A stretch of DNA of 16,042 bases from Planctomycetaceae bacterium (GCA_020426125.1 JAGQQQ010000445.1:1-16042); one strand, 5' to 3'; shown: positions 1-8,522, counted from the stretch's first letter. Made by a program: numbers and translations. Notes: generated from the sequence alone by a model not told the origin.

Positions 1-332
1 TGAATCTTGACCGCCGCGTCACGAGCCGCCTCCTGAAAAGGCAGACCACGGTCGCGCGATCCCAACTCCTGCGCCAGAATCAGGAGCGACAGTGACTCCT
101 CCAGGGTCAGTTCCGTGGGCGGGAGCATCGTACTGCGCGGAACCCAATACCCTTGCTTCGCGGAGTCATAAAGTAAAGGCACCCCAGAATCCTGGAGTGC
201 CTTGAGATCTCGAAAAATTGTGCGCCGACTGACCTTACAGAAGTCCGCCAGTTCCGTCACGTTGAAGGTCCGTCCGGACTGCAGCCTTTCGAGCAGATTC
301 AGCAACCGACGAATCTTGCGAATGGCCTGCAT
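1..332 (-). CDS. HTH/WYL-type transcriptional regulator, N-terminal part (truncated by window edge)
   Basis: The reading frame starts at the ATG complementary to 330-332 and runs off the left edge without a stop, giving about 110 residues. It begins MQAIRKIRRLLNLLERLQSG and contains an HTH_11/DeoR-like winged helix at about residues 5-60. The recognition-helix region reads CKVSRRTIFRDLKALQDSG, followed by a wing with a YDSAKQGYW segment. This arrangement is typical of YafY/WYL-family regulators, which bind DNA through this domain and sense a ligand or nucleic acid through a C-terminal WYL domain. The WYL domain would lie outside the window and is not seen, so the family assignment rests on the HTH and the start of the linker. 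A purine-rich AAAGGA lies 9 bases before the ATG and supports the start. The target genes are unknown. The gene reads away from its neighbour at 471-1004, so no operon is indicated within the window. Confidence 0.8.
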   Translation of the reverse strand, partial: MQAIRKIRRLLNLLERLQSGRTFNVTELADFCKVSRRTIFRDLKALQDSGVPLLYDSAKQGYWVPRSTMLPPTELTLEESLSLLILAQELGSRDRGLPFQEAARDAAVKI

Positions 333-470
333 ATCAGTACGTCCTTTCTTCGAAAGTCCGCCGGAGGTTTCCTCCCGTTTTGATGAACCTCAGAAAAGTA
401 TGCAAACGGACTCATCCAATCGCAACGGATTCTGTCCCAGAGAATCGTCGAAATGGATCAGAAACAACGT

Positions 471-1004
471 TCACCAGACGATCGTGATGTTCCGGCTGAC
501 CGGTCCTGGAGTGTACCAGGGAGCGCGATAGCTAAAAAATGGATACCGACCATGGACTCCCGCACCGTAGGCTGGGGCTCCGCCTGTCGGATTCATCATC
601 TGTGTCGAAGAACCGTAGACATCATAGTCGTACGCGGAAGGTGCTGACGATGCGGGGTAGTTGTACGCCCCGTAGGTCATCGCGGGTTGTGAATAGTAAG
701 TGACTCCCGGTGACGACACGATCGGTGCCGAATAAATCGGGCCGGAACTCACGGAGCCGCTTGTCCCGATCGGCTCGCTGATGACGGTTTCGGGCGTCAT
801 CGTGGATCGAGTTGAGGGCTGGGGAACGTCGAAGGTCGGGGCATCATACCCTGGTGGCTGCACAGACGGGTCTGACGGCAACGGAGTTCCGAATTGGGAG
901 GATGGGGGCGAACTCAGCATGGGATACGCCGGAGAGCCATCTTGTGCCAATCCGAGATGTGCGGTCGTGAGCAGGATGAGCGAGCAAAGAGCAATTCGCA
1001 ACAT
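471..1004 (-). CDS. Small secreted Pro/Ser/Tyr-rich protein of unknown function
   Basis: The gene encodes 177 residues. A clear Sec signal peptide (MLRIALCSLILLTTAHLGLA) probably is cut before QDGSPAYP. The mature part is low-complexity, rich in Pro, Ser, Tyr and Gly, with no catalytic motif. It ends in an aromatic tail containing GRYPFFSYRAPWYTPGPVS and a final NITIVW. I recall tails of this type at the C-terminus of small exported planctomycete proteins, but that is memory and not a search. The start is well supported: GGAGG lies 6 bases before the ATG (complement of 1002-1004). The protein probably sits in the periplasm or on the cell surface; no function can be assigned. It is divergent from the exported protein at 1305-1847. 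The composition is biased but the signal peptide and ribosome binding site argue that it is a real gene. Confidence 0.8.
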   Translation of the reverse strand: MLRIALCSLILLTTAHLGLAQDGSPAYPMLSSPPSSQFGTPLPSDPSVQPPGYDAPTFDVPQPSTRSTMTPETVISEPIGTSGSVSSGPIYSAPIVSSPGVTYYSQPAMTYGAYNYPASSAPSAYDYDVYGSSTQMMNPTGGAPAYGAGVHGRYPFFSYRAPWYTPGPVSRNITIVW

Positions 1005-1304
1005 GGAGAACCTCCAGGATCCAATCGGGATGAACGAACGTTTTGAAGGGTGGAACCAGCAGCGTATCGGCGTCGCGAGTCCATTCGGGAGTCAACTTGA
1101 GTGAAAATCACGAGTTCCGATGACTTTGCCGTCGCCAACTCGGATTGCACCGGTTCTTCACACTTGATGCCGAATGGAGTAGCAAAATCCGTAAATCCCC
1201 GTAGATCGATCCCATGGTTTGCCGATGAGACACCTGAGGTTTTTGCGTTGCCCACGCTGCGCGAATGTAGGGATGCTTCTCTTTCTGATGTTGGAATGAA
1301 GATC
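1005..1304. other. Shared upstream region of two divergent exported-protein genes
   Basis: These 300 bases separate the start of the minus-strand gene (1004) from the chosen start of the plus-strand gene (1305). Promoters for both must lie here or inside the flanking genes. On the minus strand a TTGACT hexamer (complement of 1090-1095) resembles a -35 element, but the best matching -10-like GATACG is 21 bases away, so I do not call a promoter. The plus-strand frame is open through much of this stretch. That reflects an absence of stops and is not evidence for a longer protein, because the signal peptide begins only near 1296-1305. Confidence 0.4.
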
Positions 1305-1847
1305 ATGAAACGCTACTTCCTAGGGTTTGTGTGCCTGATCGGTTTGGGAACCACGGTGCACGCCCAAGAAGAGGGGTGGTACACCGGCGCTTCCTCGATC
1401 GGCAGCAGCGAGCCGTTGTTCAGTTATGACGACCAGGAACCTTGGAAGCACGGTTACATTCAAGCGATGCCATTCTACGGAGGTTGGACGTACTTCCGGC
1501 CTTACAATTACCACCATGTGTTTAGCCAAGTCCCGACGGCCGCGGGATGGGGGATGTCGGCGGGGATGCCATATTCCCAGCAGTTTTGGCACAAATATGA
1601 AAAGTTCACGGATCTGTCCCGTGGGGATCGGTCACCGTTGAAACCCTATGAAGCTCCTGTCGAAGAGTACAACCACTATCCCCAACCGATTCGGTCGGGT
1701 GCCAGCTTCACGCCAGATCTTCCAACCCCCCCCCAACAATGGACGCCGGTCTCGCCCGGAGTGAACCAGACCTCTTGGCAGGGGCAGATCAGCCAGCCAC
1801 GGGCCTTCGCCGCGCCAAACTCCCCCCAGCCCTTGTACGCTCCTTAA
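1305..1847 (+). CDS. Small exported aromatic- and Pro-rich protein, likely planctomycete-specific
   Basis: The gene encodes 180 residues when started at ATG 1305. An in-frame ATG at 1296 adds MKI and is equally possible, since neither has a strong Shine-Dalgarno. The open frame extends upstream to 1101, but the signal peptide (MKRYFLGFVCLIGLGTTVHA, probable cut before QEEGW) fixes the start here. The mature N-terminal half is rich in Tyr, Trp and Phe, with GYIQAMPFYGGWTYFRPYNY and AGWGMSAGMPYSQQFWHKYE (about residues 45-105). I recall similar blocks in unannotated planctomycete proteins. The C-terminal part is Pro/Gln-rich and probably disordered, and includes a nine-C homopolymer at 1726-1734 coding for part of TPPQQW. 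No enzymatic motif was seen. It is probably an extracytoplasmic structural or envelope-associated protein. It is divergent from the other small exported protein at 471-1004. Confidence 0.78.
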   Translation: MKRYFLGFVCLIGLGTTVHAQEEGWYTGASSIGSSEPLFSYDDQEPWKHGYIQAMPFYGGWTYFRPYNYHHVFSQVPTAAGWGMSAGMPYSQQFWHKYEKFTDLSRGDRSPLKPYEAPVEEYNHYPQPIRSGASFTPDLPTPPQQWTPVSPGVNQTSWQGQISQPRAFAAPNSPQPLYAP

Positions 1848-2471
1848 ATTCTTACGAGGGTTCGATCGACTCGAAGGCGGCCCCCGTCGTTCTGGCATCG
1901 AAAGTGGTTCATTCTGGGATCTCGTCCTTCGAAATCCGTCTTTCCGACCGTCTCATGGTTCCTTTTGGATGCCATTGGGCGGTTTTTCTTGTTTGGTCCA
2001 TTGCAGCGGTAATTCGACGATAATCTTAACTCTTGCAGATTTGCCAATTTCCATGCCGATGACGAAGGATAAAATTCCGCGTATCCGCTTGCATGGGGTT
2101 CCCTCCATGTGTTACGAATGATTGGCTTGCAGGTTTTGGGCATGTTGTCCATTTTGGCGAAGATGTCCGGAATCCTGACTGCGGCAATCACAAACCAGCG
2201 CTGGACGGGTGGATCCTGGTTTTGTGGCAATCGTCGGCCGTGTTTCGACCTCAGGTTGGGAGGGCGGATCAGGGCCGGTTTAATCAAGAACTGGACGGAC
2301 TCGAATTTTCCCTTCGTCGTCGGGATGACGGGGCACGACTCATCTCCGAGCCGTTCCGGTCACCGAGTTCCCTCAATTTCATTTCGTTATCCTCCCGCTG
2401 CTGGCTTTCCTCAATAACAGGAGAGCAATTTCGGGATATGTTTTCCTTTTTCAAACGGATTACTGGCGCCC
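1848..2471. other. 624-base spacer without a convincing gene
   Basis: The stretch lies between the small exported protein and the giant secreted protein. Open frames exist on both strands (for example 2109-2417 plus and 1844-2287 minus). Their translations have no signal peptide, domain, repeat or hydrophobic pattern that I recognise, and none has a good ribosome binding site. A weak inverted repeat (CATGG/CCATG, about 2092-2109) has no T-run and is not called as a terminator. The region probably holds the promoter and 5' untranslated leader of the gene at 2472, but no -35/-10 pair with correct spacing was found. Confidence 0.5.
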
Positions 2472-5400
2472 ATGTCCAAGTCTTCGTTCTTTGGCCTTCG
2501 CACTCTGACATACGCTCTTCTCCGTGGCGCCCAGCGGCGGAAGCTTCAACAACGTCGGGTTTCCGGATCCATTGAAGCCAGCGAGGAAAGGGTCCTCCTC
2601 AGTTCAACAACCACGATTTACACGAACGACGACCACGGTGTTCTTTCCGATGGGAGTGAATGGCACAAATCGGACTGGGCCTCGCCAGAAATGCTGGCGA
2701 CGTTCGAGGACATGACGGCGAACGGACCATTTCCCGAGTCCGAAACATTTCGGCTCCACAGCAAGCCAGGGTCAAACTACACGATTTACATGGATTTCGA
2801 CGGCCAGGTTGTCACCGGGACGCCCTGGAATACCAGCAGCAACAACCCCACGATCAATGCCCGCCCCTACGATTTGGACGGCGACCCCACGACGTTCAAT
2901 TCCCAGGAACATGACGTGATCCAGCGCGTCTGGCTGATGGTCGCGGAAGACTTCGCCCCGTTCGATGTGAATGTGACGACCGAGGAACCCCCCGTTGAGG
3001 ATCTGATCAAAAGTGGACCGAACGACTCCCGCTACGGGATCCGCGTGATCCAGACGGTCGACGACTTCCTGAACAGCGGGGCGGGGGGGATCGCGTATAT
3101 CGGTTCCTTCAACTGGAACACCGACACTCCCGCCTGGGTCTTCAACCGGGGGGTCGGCGCGATGGCGGAAACATTCAGCCACGAAGTGGGACACGCAGTG
3201 TTCTTGTCCCACGACGGCTTGAACACCAACAACGTGACCTATTACAGCGGCCACTCCACCGGCCCGACAAGCTGGGGCGCGATCATGGGAGCCCCCTTCA
3301 GTAAGATCGTCACTCAATGGGATCAGGGCGAATACTTCGACGCGAATAACAATACCGCCAGCGCCAACTACAACAACGGTCCCGACGACCTGCGCGTGAT
3401 CACCACACTCAACGGATTCGGCTACCGGACCGATGACCACGGCAGTTCTACCGGAGGAGCGACATTCCTCAACCCCAATGGCGAGACCGATATCGACATG
3501 CTCGGAATCATCGAGCGGAACGACGATCTCGATTTCTTCCGGTTTGAAACGGGCGACGGTCCGGTCTCGTTCAACATTCAGGGACCGGCCGAAAGAAACA
3601 ACCTCGACATCTGGGCAGGGATTTACGACAGCAACGGGAACCTCGTTGCTGAATCCAATCTGTTCGACAATTTGTCGGCGTCGTTTGACAATGTCGTTCT
3701 GACTTCTGGAGTCTACTATCTCAAGATCGACGGCATCGGAAGCCACGGGGTTTACAATCCCAGCACGGACTCCGTGGAAGACCCGACCACGAACATTCCT
3801 TGGCAACAGGCCAATCCGGTTGGCTATTCGCAGTACGCCAGTATCGGCCAGTATCAGATCACCGGAACCGTGACCGCGTCCCGACTCGACTACGGCGACG
3901 CTCCGGATACTTACGGCACGACAAAAGCCAACAACGGCGCCGCCCACATTCTCGCAGGGGTGACCTTGGGAGCCCTGCGCGACTTCGAGTCCGATGGGCA
4001 GCCTCGTGCCAATGCCGATGGCGATGACCGGCTCGGCGACGATGACGAGGACGGGGTGACCTTCCTGAATTTCCTCGTTCCGGATCGAACAACGAATCTG
4101 ACCGTCAACGCTCCCATGGGAGGATTTCTCGATGCGTGGATTGACTTCGACGGGGATGGCACTTTCAGTGCGTCCGAACACATCTTCAATGATGTCAATC
4201 TCACTGCCGGGGACAATAGCCTGAGTTTTCTCGTTCCCGCGACTGCCTCGACGGGAACCACCTATGCCCGATTCCGAATTGCGGACTCAGCCGCGCACGT
4301 GACCAGCCCAACCGGGAAAGCCGACTCCGGGGAAGTTGAAGACTACCAGGTCGAAATCTCCCCATTGCAGTTGATCAGCGAGGTTCTTTTCGACCCCGCT
4401 GGAGCGGATACCGGGAACGAGTATATCGAACTTCGGGGAGAAGCCGGGACCACCATCGCGGACGGGACCTACTTCATCGCGGTGAATGGAGACAACGCAA
4501 GCGGAAACGTCGAGTTTGTGTACAACTTGAGCGGACTCGCATACGGGGCAAATGGATACTTGCTCCTTGCTCAAAACGGAAATCCGTATGCCGGACTGGT
4601 CGATCCTCAATCCACGTTGGTCGAGTCGACCGGGACCGGTTGGCGCGGCGGAACACGTGTCGCATTCCTGAATCCCAGCGATAACGACCTCGACAACTCG
4701 TCGACCACTTTTCTTCTCGTTCAAGCCATGTCCGCTCCCCGGACGGGAACGGACATCGACACCAACGGCGATGGGACGCCCGACAGTGGAGCCTTCCAAC
4801 AGTGGACCGTTTTGGATTCTGTTGCCGTGACGGCGAACGGGGGAGATGCGGGATACTCACAACTTGTCTACGCCGCCAATGGCACTCCTCTGACTCCCGC
4901 TGGAAGCGCCGTCATCAATGTGGGGGGAACTCCTCTCGATTATCTCGGGCGGCAACTGGCCTCGACCGGACAAGGTTCCTCCGCCTGGATCGGGGCGATC
5001 ATTGATAGCAACTTCTCGGCGCCCAACTCCCGACTGGCCGCGGCGGCTCCGCCCACCTTCGCGAACCGGCCGCTCGACCATCTGGGAGCCATCAACTTCC
5101 TACAGTACGATTTTGGAGATGCTCCCGATTCCTACAACACGAGTTTGGTGAACAACGGAGCGCGTCATGCTCCGAACGGTCCATTCCTTGGGGTGGCCAG
5201 GGACGTGGAGTCCAAAGCGACCCCGAATGCGTTCGCGGTGGGGGATGATCTCAACGGCATCGATGACGAAGATGGGGTCGTGCTCCCTCAGCTAAAAGAA
5301 GGCACGGCAGGGAACATTTCCATCAACGTCTCCAACGTGTCCGGGTCGGCCGTCGTGCAAGGCTGGTTCGACTGGAACGGAGATGGGGACTTTGGAGATT

Positions 5401-8400
5401 TGGGTGAGCAGGCAGTGAACCTCACCGTCACCAAGAGTGGCGTTGTCGTGGTCCCCGTCGGAGCGCCGATTGGCTCGTTTGACGCGACAAATGGGAAGAC
5501 GTTTGCCCGCTTCCGTGTGAGCTCAGGCGGAACCCTGTCTTGGGCGGGGCAAGCCCCCAACGGCGAAGTCGAAGATTATCCCGTCACCATTCTCACTTCC
5601 GCGACGGATGACTTCGGCGATGCCCCCAGTTCGTACGGTGTTGCCAGCCATCTGCTGGGAGGTCCCAGGCTCGGAGTGGAAAGAGACATCGAACGAAGCA
5701 GCAATTTCTCCTCGGACGCCTCCGGGGACGACAGTCACCGGATCGATGATGAAGACGGCATTCGGTTCGATTCCGCGATCACCCCCGGAAGGACATCACT
5801 CCTGAATGTCCATGCGCCCGATGGCGGCGTGCTGGATGCCTGGCTGGATTCCAACTTGAATGGCAAGTTTGACGTTGGCGAACAGGTGATCACAAACGTG
5901 ACGCTGTCCAAAGGTGACAACGCGGTCAACTTTACGACTCCCACGGGAGCTTCGTTAGGGACCACCATTCTCCGATTCCGAATCGCGAACTCCGCGGGCG
6001 ATGTCACGGGACCAACGGGTCGCGCTCTCAATGGGGAGGTCGAGGACTACCAGGTCACAATTCAATCCATCTTTAATCGTCCGCCGGCAGTGACCGATCA
6101 GTCATTCAGCCTGCAGGAAAATTCCGCGGTGGGAACGGTCGTGGGAACCGCCATTGCCTCGGATCCGGATGTCGGACAAAGCTTGACCTATCGAATTGCT
6201 TCCGGAAACTTGAACGGAGCGTTCTCCATCGATCCCGTGACTGGGGTCCTCCGCGTCGCGAACAAGTCGGCGATTGATTTCGAGTTCATCCCGGAATTCC
6301 GGTTGAAGGTCCGGGCCACCGACAACGGCAATCCGGCCCTTTCCGGCGACGGATATGTCACCATTTCCATCACGGACCACCCCACTCCGGACGGCAACAC
6401 GTTTGCCGTTGCCGAGGGTTCTCCGTCTGGGACCGTTGTGGGCCGCGTTCCGTTGAATGTGCTCGATCAGTCCCAACCTCTCATGTACGAAATCCTCTCT
6501 GGCAACGTCGGGGAAGCCTTCTCGATTGATGGAACGGGCACCGTTCGCGTGGACAATGCACGATCCGTGGACTTCGAACGAACTCCGATCTTCGATCTCC
6601 AGATTCGAGCCACCGATCCCGCCAACCCAAACAACCCGGAGACCATCGCGCTTCAGATCAAGGTGATCGACCGAAACGAACGAGCCCAGATCGTCGACCA
6701 GGACTTCCTGCTGCCGCCGAACCCGGTTGTTGGACAAGCGGTCGGGAGGGTGCAAGCCACCGATCCCGAGGGACAACCCTTGGAGTTTGAAATCTTCGGC
6801 GGCAACGAGAGCGGGGCCTTCTCGATCGACCGACTTTCAGGCTGGGTCCGAGTTGCCAATCCGGGCGCCATTGATTACGGGGAACTCGGCGAAGTTCGAT
6901 TGTCAGTTTTGGTGCGAGACAGCGGCGAACCCCAGTTCGTCTCGGATGCTGTGGTGTCAATTCATCCTAAGGTGGGAGTCTACTCCCAGGATTTCGCCGG
7001 AAGTACGGCGTTGCCTGCCGAGTTTATCAACCCAACCGCTGGGGTGAACGTTGCGACCATCGGAGGCGACAACGTCCTGCGTCTGAGCCAAACTGGGGCG
7101 GCACCTACTTCCAATTCGGTCATCTTGAATCTCGATATCACGGGATACGACACGCTGGAATTGTCGATGATCCGCCGAGTCTTGGGTTCGCAGACCACCG
7201 GAAAAGTCGAACTGAGTAACGACAACGGAGCGAATTGGATTCTGCTGAACACCTTCAACGGGTCGTCCAGCACCGCGAGACGAGTCGATCTCGGTCTGAG
7301 CCGTTCTGCCGAAAACCTAGGGATTCTGCTCCGAGGAACGATTCAGATTCGAATCACCGTGGATACCGTCGCTCTGAACGCAGGGGCGGAGTTCGACAAT
7401 TTCGAACTGTGTGGATCGGACTTCGGGCAACGCTCGGAAGATGTGTTCTTGTTTGATTCCTCTTCCGGACAATGGGTCCTTGGTCGAAACGACAACACCC
7501 AATTTCTGGACACGACGACGTCGGGATGGCCAAATAGCTCCGATTGGGACTTTGTCCAAGGGGACTTCAACGGCGATGGCCGCACCGATGTAGCCGGATT
7601 CAATGCCAACAAGGAATGGTATGTCGGCATTTCCGACAGTGATTCATTGACGATCAGCTCGAGCCCTTGGTTGTCTCTGCAGTCGCACCCGGATGGGAAG
7701 TTTAACGGTTCGACCACTTGGAGTGAGTTCCACGCCGGGGACTTCAACGGGGACGGTCGCACGGATGTGATTGCTCGCGCGAATGACGGGACCTGGTGGA
7801 TTGGACGATCCACAGGCACCAGCTTTGAACTCATGTGGGGCGGCAGTTGGGCCGCAACCGGTTGGCACCGGTTCGTGGTTGGCGACTTCAATGGCGATGG
7901 GATGGACGACATCGCTGGGAACTATGACAGCCCGCAAAATGGTTCCATTCAGGCCGATCCCTGGTTCGTGGGACATGGAACCGCTTCTCCCGACCGCGCC
8001 ATCATGCCGCCCCGGGCATCTGGCTCTTGGAGCCCGTCGCTGGGATGGCACACCGTCCTTGTCGGCGACTTCAATGGAGACGGCACCGACGATCTCGCGG
8101 CTCGAAACCAATTCGGAGCCTGGTGGATCGGCTACTCCAGCAGCAACACATTCTCCTTCCAATATGCGGTCCGCTGGGCGACAACCTATAACTGGCAATC
8201 CATTCTCGTTGGGGACTTCAACGGCGACGGTCGAGATGATCTTCTGGGACGCCGGGACAACGGCGCGATGTGGCTCAGCCAGTCGCTCGGTTCGTCCATG
8301 CAGCTCGTGTTCATGGGAACAACGGCCTCGGGGCCGGAGACGATGTCTGTCGCCGGGGACTTCAACGAGGACGGAGCGGATGATGTTGCGACGTTTGACG

Positions 8401-8522
8401 CCGCTACCGGAAACTGGGTCGCATCCCTGACCGGCTTCGGACCTCGCCTCAGAAACTTTGCCTATGGAACCTGGTCGACAAACCTTGAGGTGGACTACAT
8501 CGGGACCGGCCTCCTGGGCTAG
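2472..8522 (+). CDS. Giant secreted zinc metalloprotease-like protein with PPC, GEVED, lamin-tail-like, cadherin and FG-GAP modules
   Basis: The gene encodes 2016 residues from the first in-frame ATG; no clear Shine-Dalgarno is seen. Residues 1-45 are basic (GAQRRKLQQRR) and then read SGSIEASEERVLLSS, a degenerate 'LEPR-XLL' motif known at the N-terminus of large exported planctomycete proteins. Residues about 90-335 form a metzincin-like protease domain: H237-E238-V-G-H241-AVFLS-H247 supplies three zinc ligands and the general base, and a Met-turn candidate IMGAPF has M272. A pre-peptidase C-terminal (PPC) domain follows at about 338-465. Three GEVED domains lie at about 474-625, 879-1036 and 1047-1193; each starts near (D/F)GDAP and ends in GEVEDY. 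A lamin-tail-like insert (about 632-875) sits between the first and second. Three cadherin-like repeats cover about 1204-1497, followed by a beta-sandwich-like segment (1502-1653). Six DFNxDG calcium-binding loops, at residues 1698, 1757, 1805, 1866, 1915 and 1963, mark an FG-GAP/VCBS beta-propeller. No dockerin, PEP-CTERM or LPXTG tail is present. The protein probably acts outside the cell as a Ca/Zn-dependent protease and adhesin. Its substrate is unknown. Confidence 0.9.
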   Translation: MSKSSFFGLRTLTYALLRGAQRRKLQQRRVSGSIEASEERVLLSSTTTIYTNDDHGVLSDGSEWHKSDWASPEMLATFEDMTANGPFPESETFRLHSKPGSNYTIYMDFDGQVVTGTPWNTSSNNPTINARPYDLDGDPTTFNSQEHDVIQRVWLMVAEDFAPFDVNVTTEEPPVEDLIKSGPNDSRYGIRVIQTVDDFLNSGAGGIAYIGSFNWNTDTPAWVFNRGVGAMAETFSHEVGHAVFLSHDGLNTNNVTYYSGHSTGPTSWGAIMGAPFSKIVTQWDQGEYFDANNNTASANYNNGPDDLRVITTLNGFGYRTDDHGSSTGGATFLNPNGETDIDMLGIIERNDDLDFFRFETGDGPVSFNIQGPAERNNLDIWAGIYDSNGNLVAESNLFDNLSASFDNVVLTSGVYYLKIDGIGSHGVYNPSTDSVEDPTTNIPWQQANPVGYSQYASIGQYQITGTVTASRLDYGDAPDTYGTTKANNGAAHILAGVTLGALRDFESDGQPRANADGDDRLGDDDEDGVTFLNFLVPDRTTNLTVNAPMGGFLDAWIDFDGDGTFSASEHIFNDVNLTAGDNSLSFLVPATASTGTTYARFRIADSAAHVTSPTGKADSGEVEDYQVEISPLQLISEVLFDPAGADTGNEYIELRGEAGTTIADGTYFIAVNGDNASGNVEFVYNLSGLAYGANGYLLLAQNGNPYAGLVDPQSTLVESTGTGWRGGTRVAFLNPSDNDLDNSSTTFLLVQAMSAPRTGTDIDTNGDGTPDSGAFQQWTVLDSVAVTANGGDAGYSQLVYAANGTPLTPAGSAVINVGGTPLDYLGRQLASTGQGSSAWIGAIIDSNFSAPNSRLAAAAPPTFANRPLDHLGAINFLQYDFGDAPDSYNTSLVNNGARHAPNGPFLGVARDVESKATPNAFAVGDDLNGIDDEDGVVLPQLKEGTAGNISINVSNVSGSAVVQGWFDWNGDGDFGDLGEQAVNLTVTKSGVVVVPVGAPIGSFDATNGKTFARFRVSSGGTLSWAGQAPNGEVEDYPVTILTSATDDFGDAPSSYGVASHLLGGPRLGVERDIERSSNFSSDASGDDSHRIDDEDGIRFDSAITPGRTSLLNVHAPDGGVLDAWLDSNLNGKFDVGEQVITNVTLSKGDNAVNFTTPTGASLGTTILRFRIANSAGDVTGPTGRALNGEVEDYQVTIQSIFNRPPAVTDQSFSLQENSAVGTVVGTAIASDPDVGQSLTYRIASGNLNGAFSIDPVTGVLRVANKSAIDFEFIPEFRLKVRATDNGNPALSGDGYVTISITDHPTPDGNTFAVAEGSPSGTVVGRVPLNVLDQSQPLMYEILSGNVGEAFSIDGTGTVRVDNARSVDFERTPIFDLQIRATDPANPNNPETIALQIKVIDRNERAQIVDQDFLLPPNPVVGQAVGRVQATDPEGQPLEFEIFGGNESGAFSIDRLSGWVRVANPGAIDYGELGEVRLSVLVRDSGEPQFVSDAVVSIHPKVGVYSQDFAGSTALPAEFINPTAGVNVATIGGDNVLRLSQTGAAPTSNSVILNLDITGYDTLELSMIRRVLGSQTTGKVELSNDNGANWILLNTFNGSSSTARRVDLGLSRSAENLGILLRGTIQIRITVDTVALNAGAEFDNFELCGSDFGQRSEDVFLFDSSSGQWVLGRNDNTQFLDTTTSGWPNSSDWDFVQGDFNGDGRTDVAGFNANKEWYVGISDSDSLTISSSPWLSLQSHPDGKFNGSTTWSEFHAGDFNGDGRTDVIARANDGTWWIGRSTGTSFELMWGGSWAATGWHRFVVGDFNGDGMDDIAGNYDSPQNGSIQADPWFVGHGTASPDRAIMPPRASGSWSPSLGWHTVLVGDFNGDGTDDLAARNQFGAWWIGYSSSNTFSFQYAVRWATTYNWQSILVGDFNGDGRDDLLGRRDNGAMWLSQSLGSSMQLVFMGTTASGPETMSVAGDFNEDGADDVATFDAATGNWVASLTGFGPRLRNFAYGTWSTNLEVDYIGTGLLG
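3180..3212 (+). other. Zinc-binding HExxHxxxxxH motif of the giant protease
   Basis: The codons give H237 E238 V G H241 A V F L S H247. H237, H241 and H247 would bind zinc and E238 would be the general base. Classical metzincins have Gly at the eighth position (HExxHxxGxxH); here it is Phe244. D248 follows the third His. Confidence 0.8.
7563..8375 (+). repeat. Six DFNGDG calcium-loop repeats (FG-GAP/VCBS beta-propeller)
   Basis: The motif begins at 7563, 7740, 7884, 8067, 8214 and 8358, a spacing of 48-61 residues. Most copies are followed by (T/D)D(V/L/I) and a W(W/Y)IG or similar strand. The last copy reads DFNEDG. At the DNA level the copies have diverged (gacttcaacggcgatggc versus gacttcaatggagacggc), so this is an old protein repeat and not a recent tandem duplication. 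The segment 1654-1690 ahead of the first loop has the same Trp-rich strand and probably closes the propeller. Confidence 0.8.

Noticed and set aside
1101..1304. N-terminal extension of the small exported protein
   Set aside because: The added residues precede a textbook signal peptide, which must be at the N-terminus to work, and there is no supported start upstream.
2772..4181. 469-codon minus-strand frame antisense to the giant gene
   Set aside because: Long antisense frames are expected in GC-rich coding DNA. The plus frame has clear domains, and the minus translation is Val/Arg/Gly-rich with no domain.
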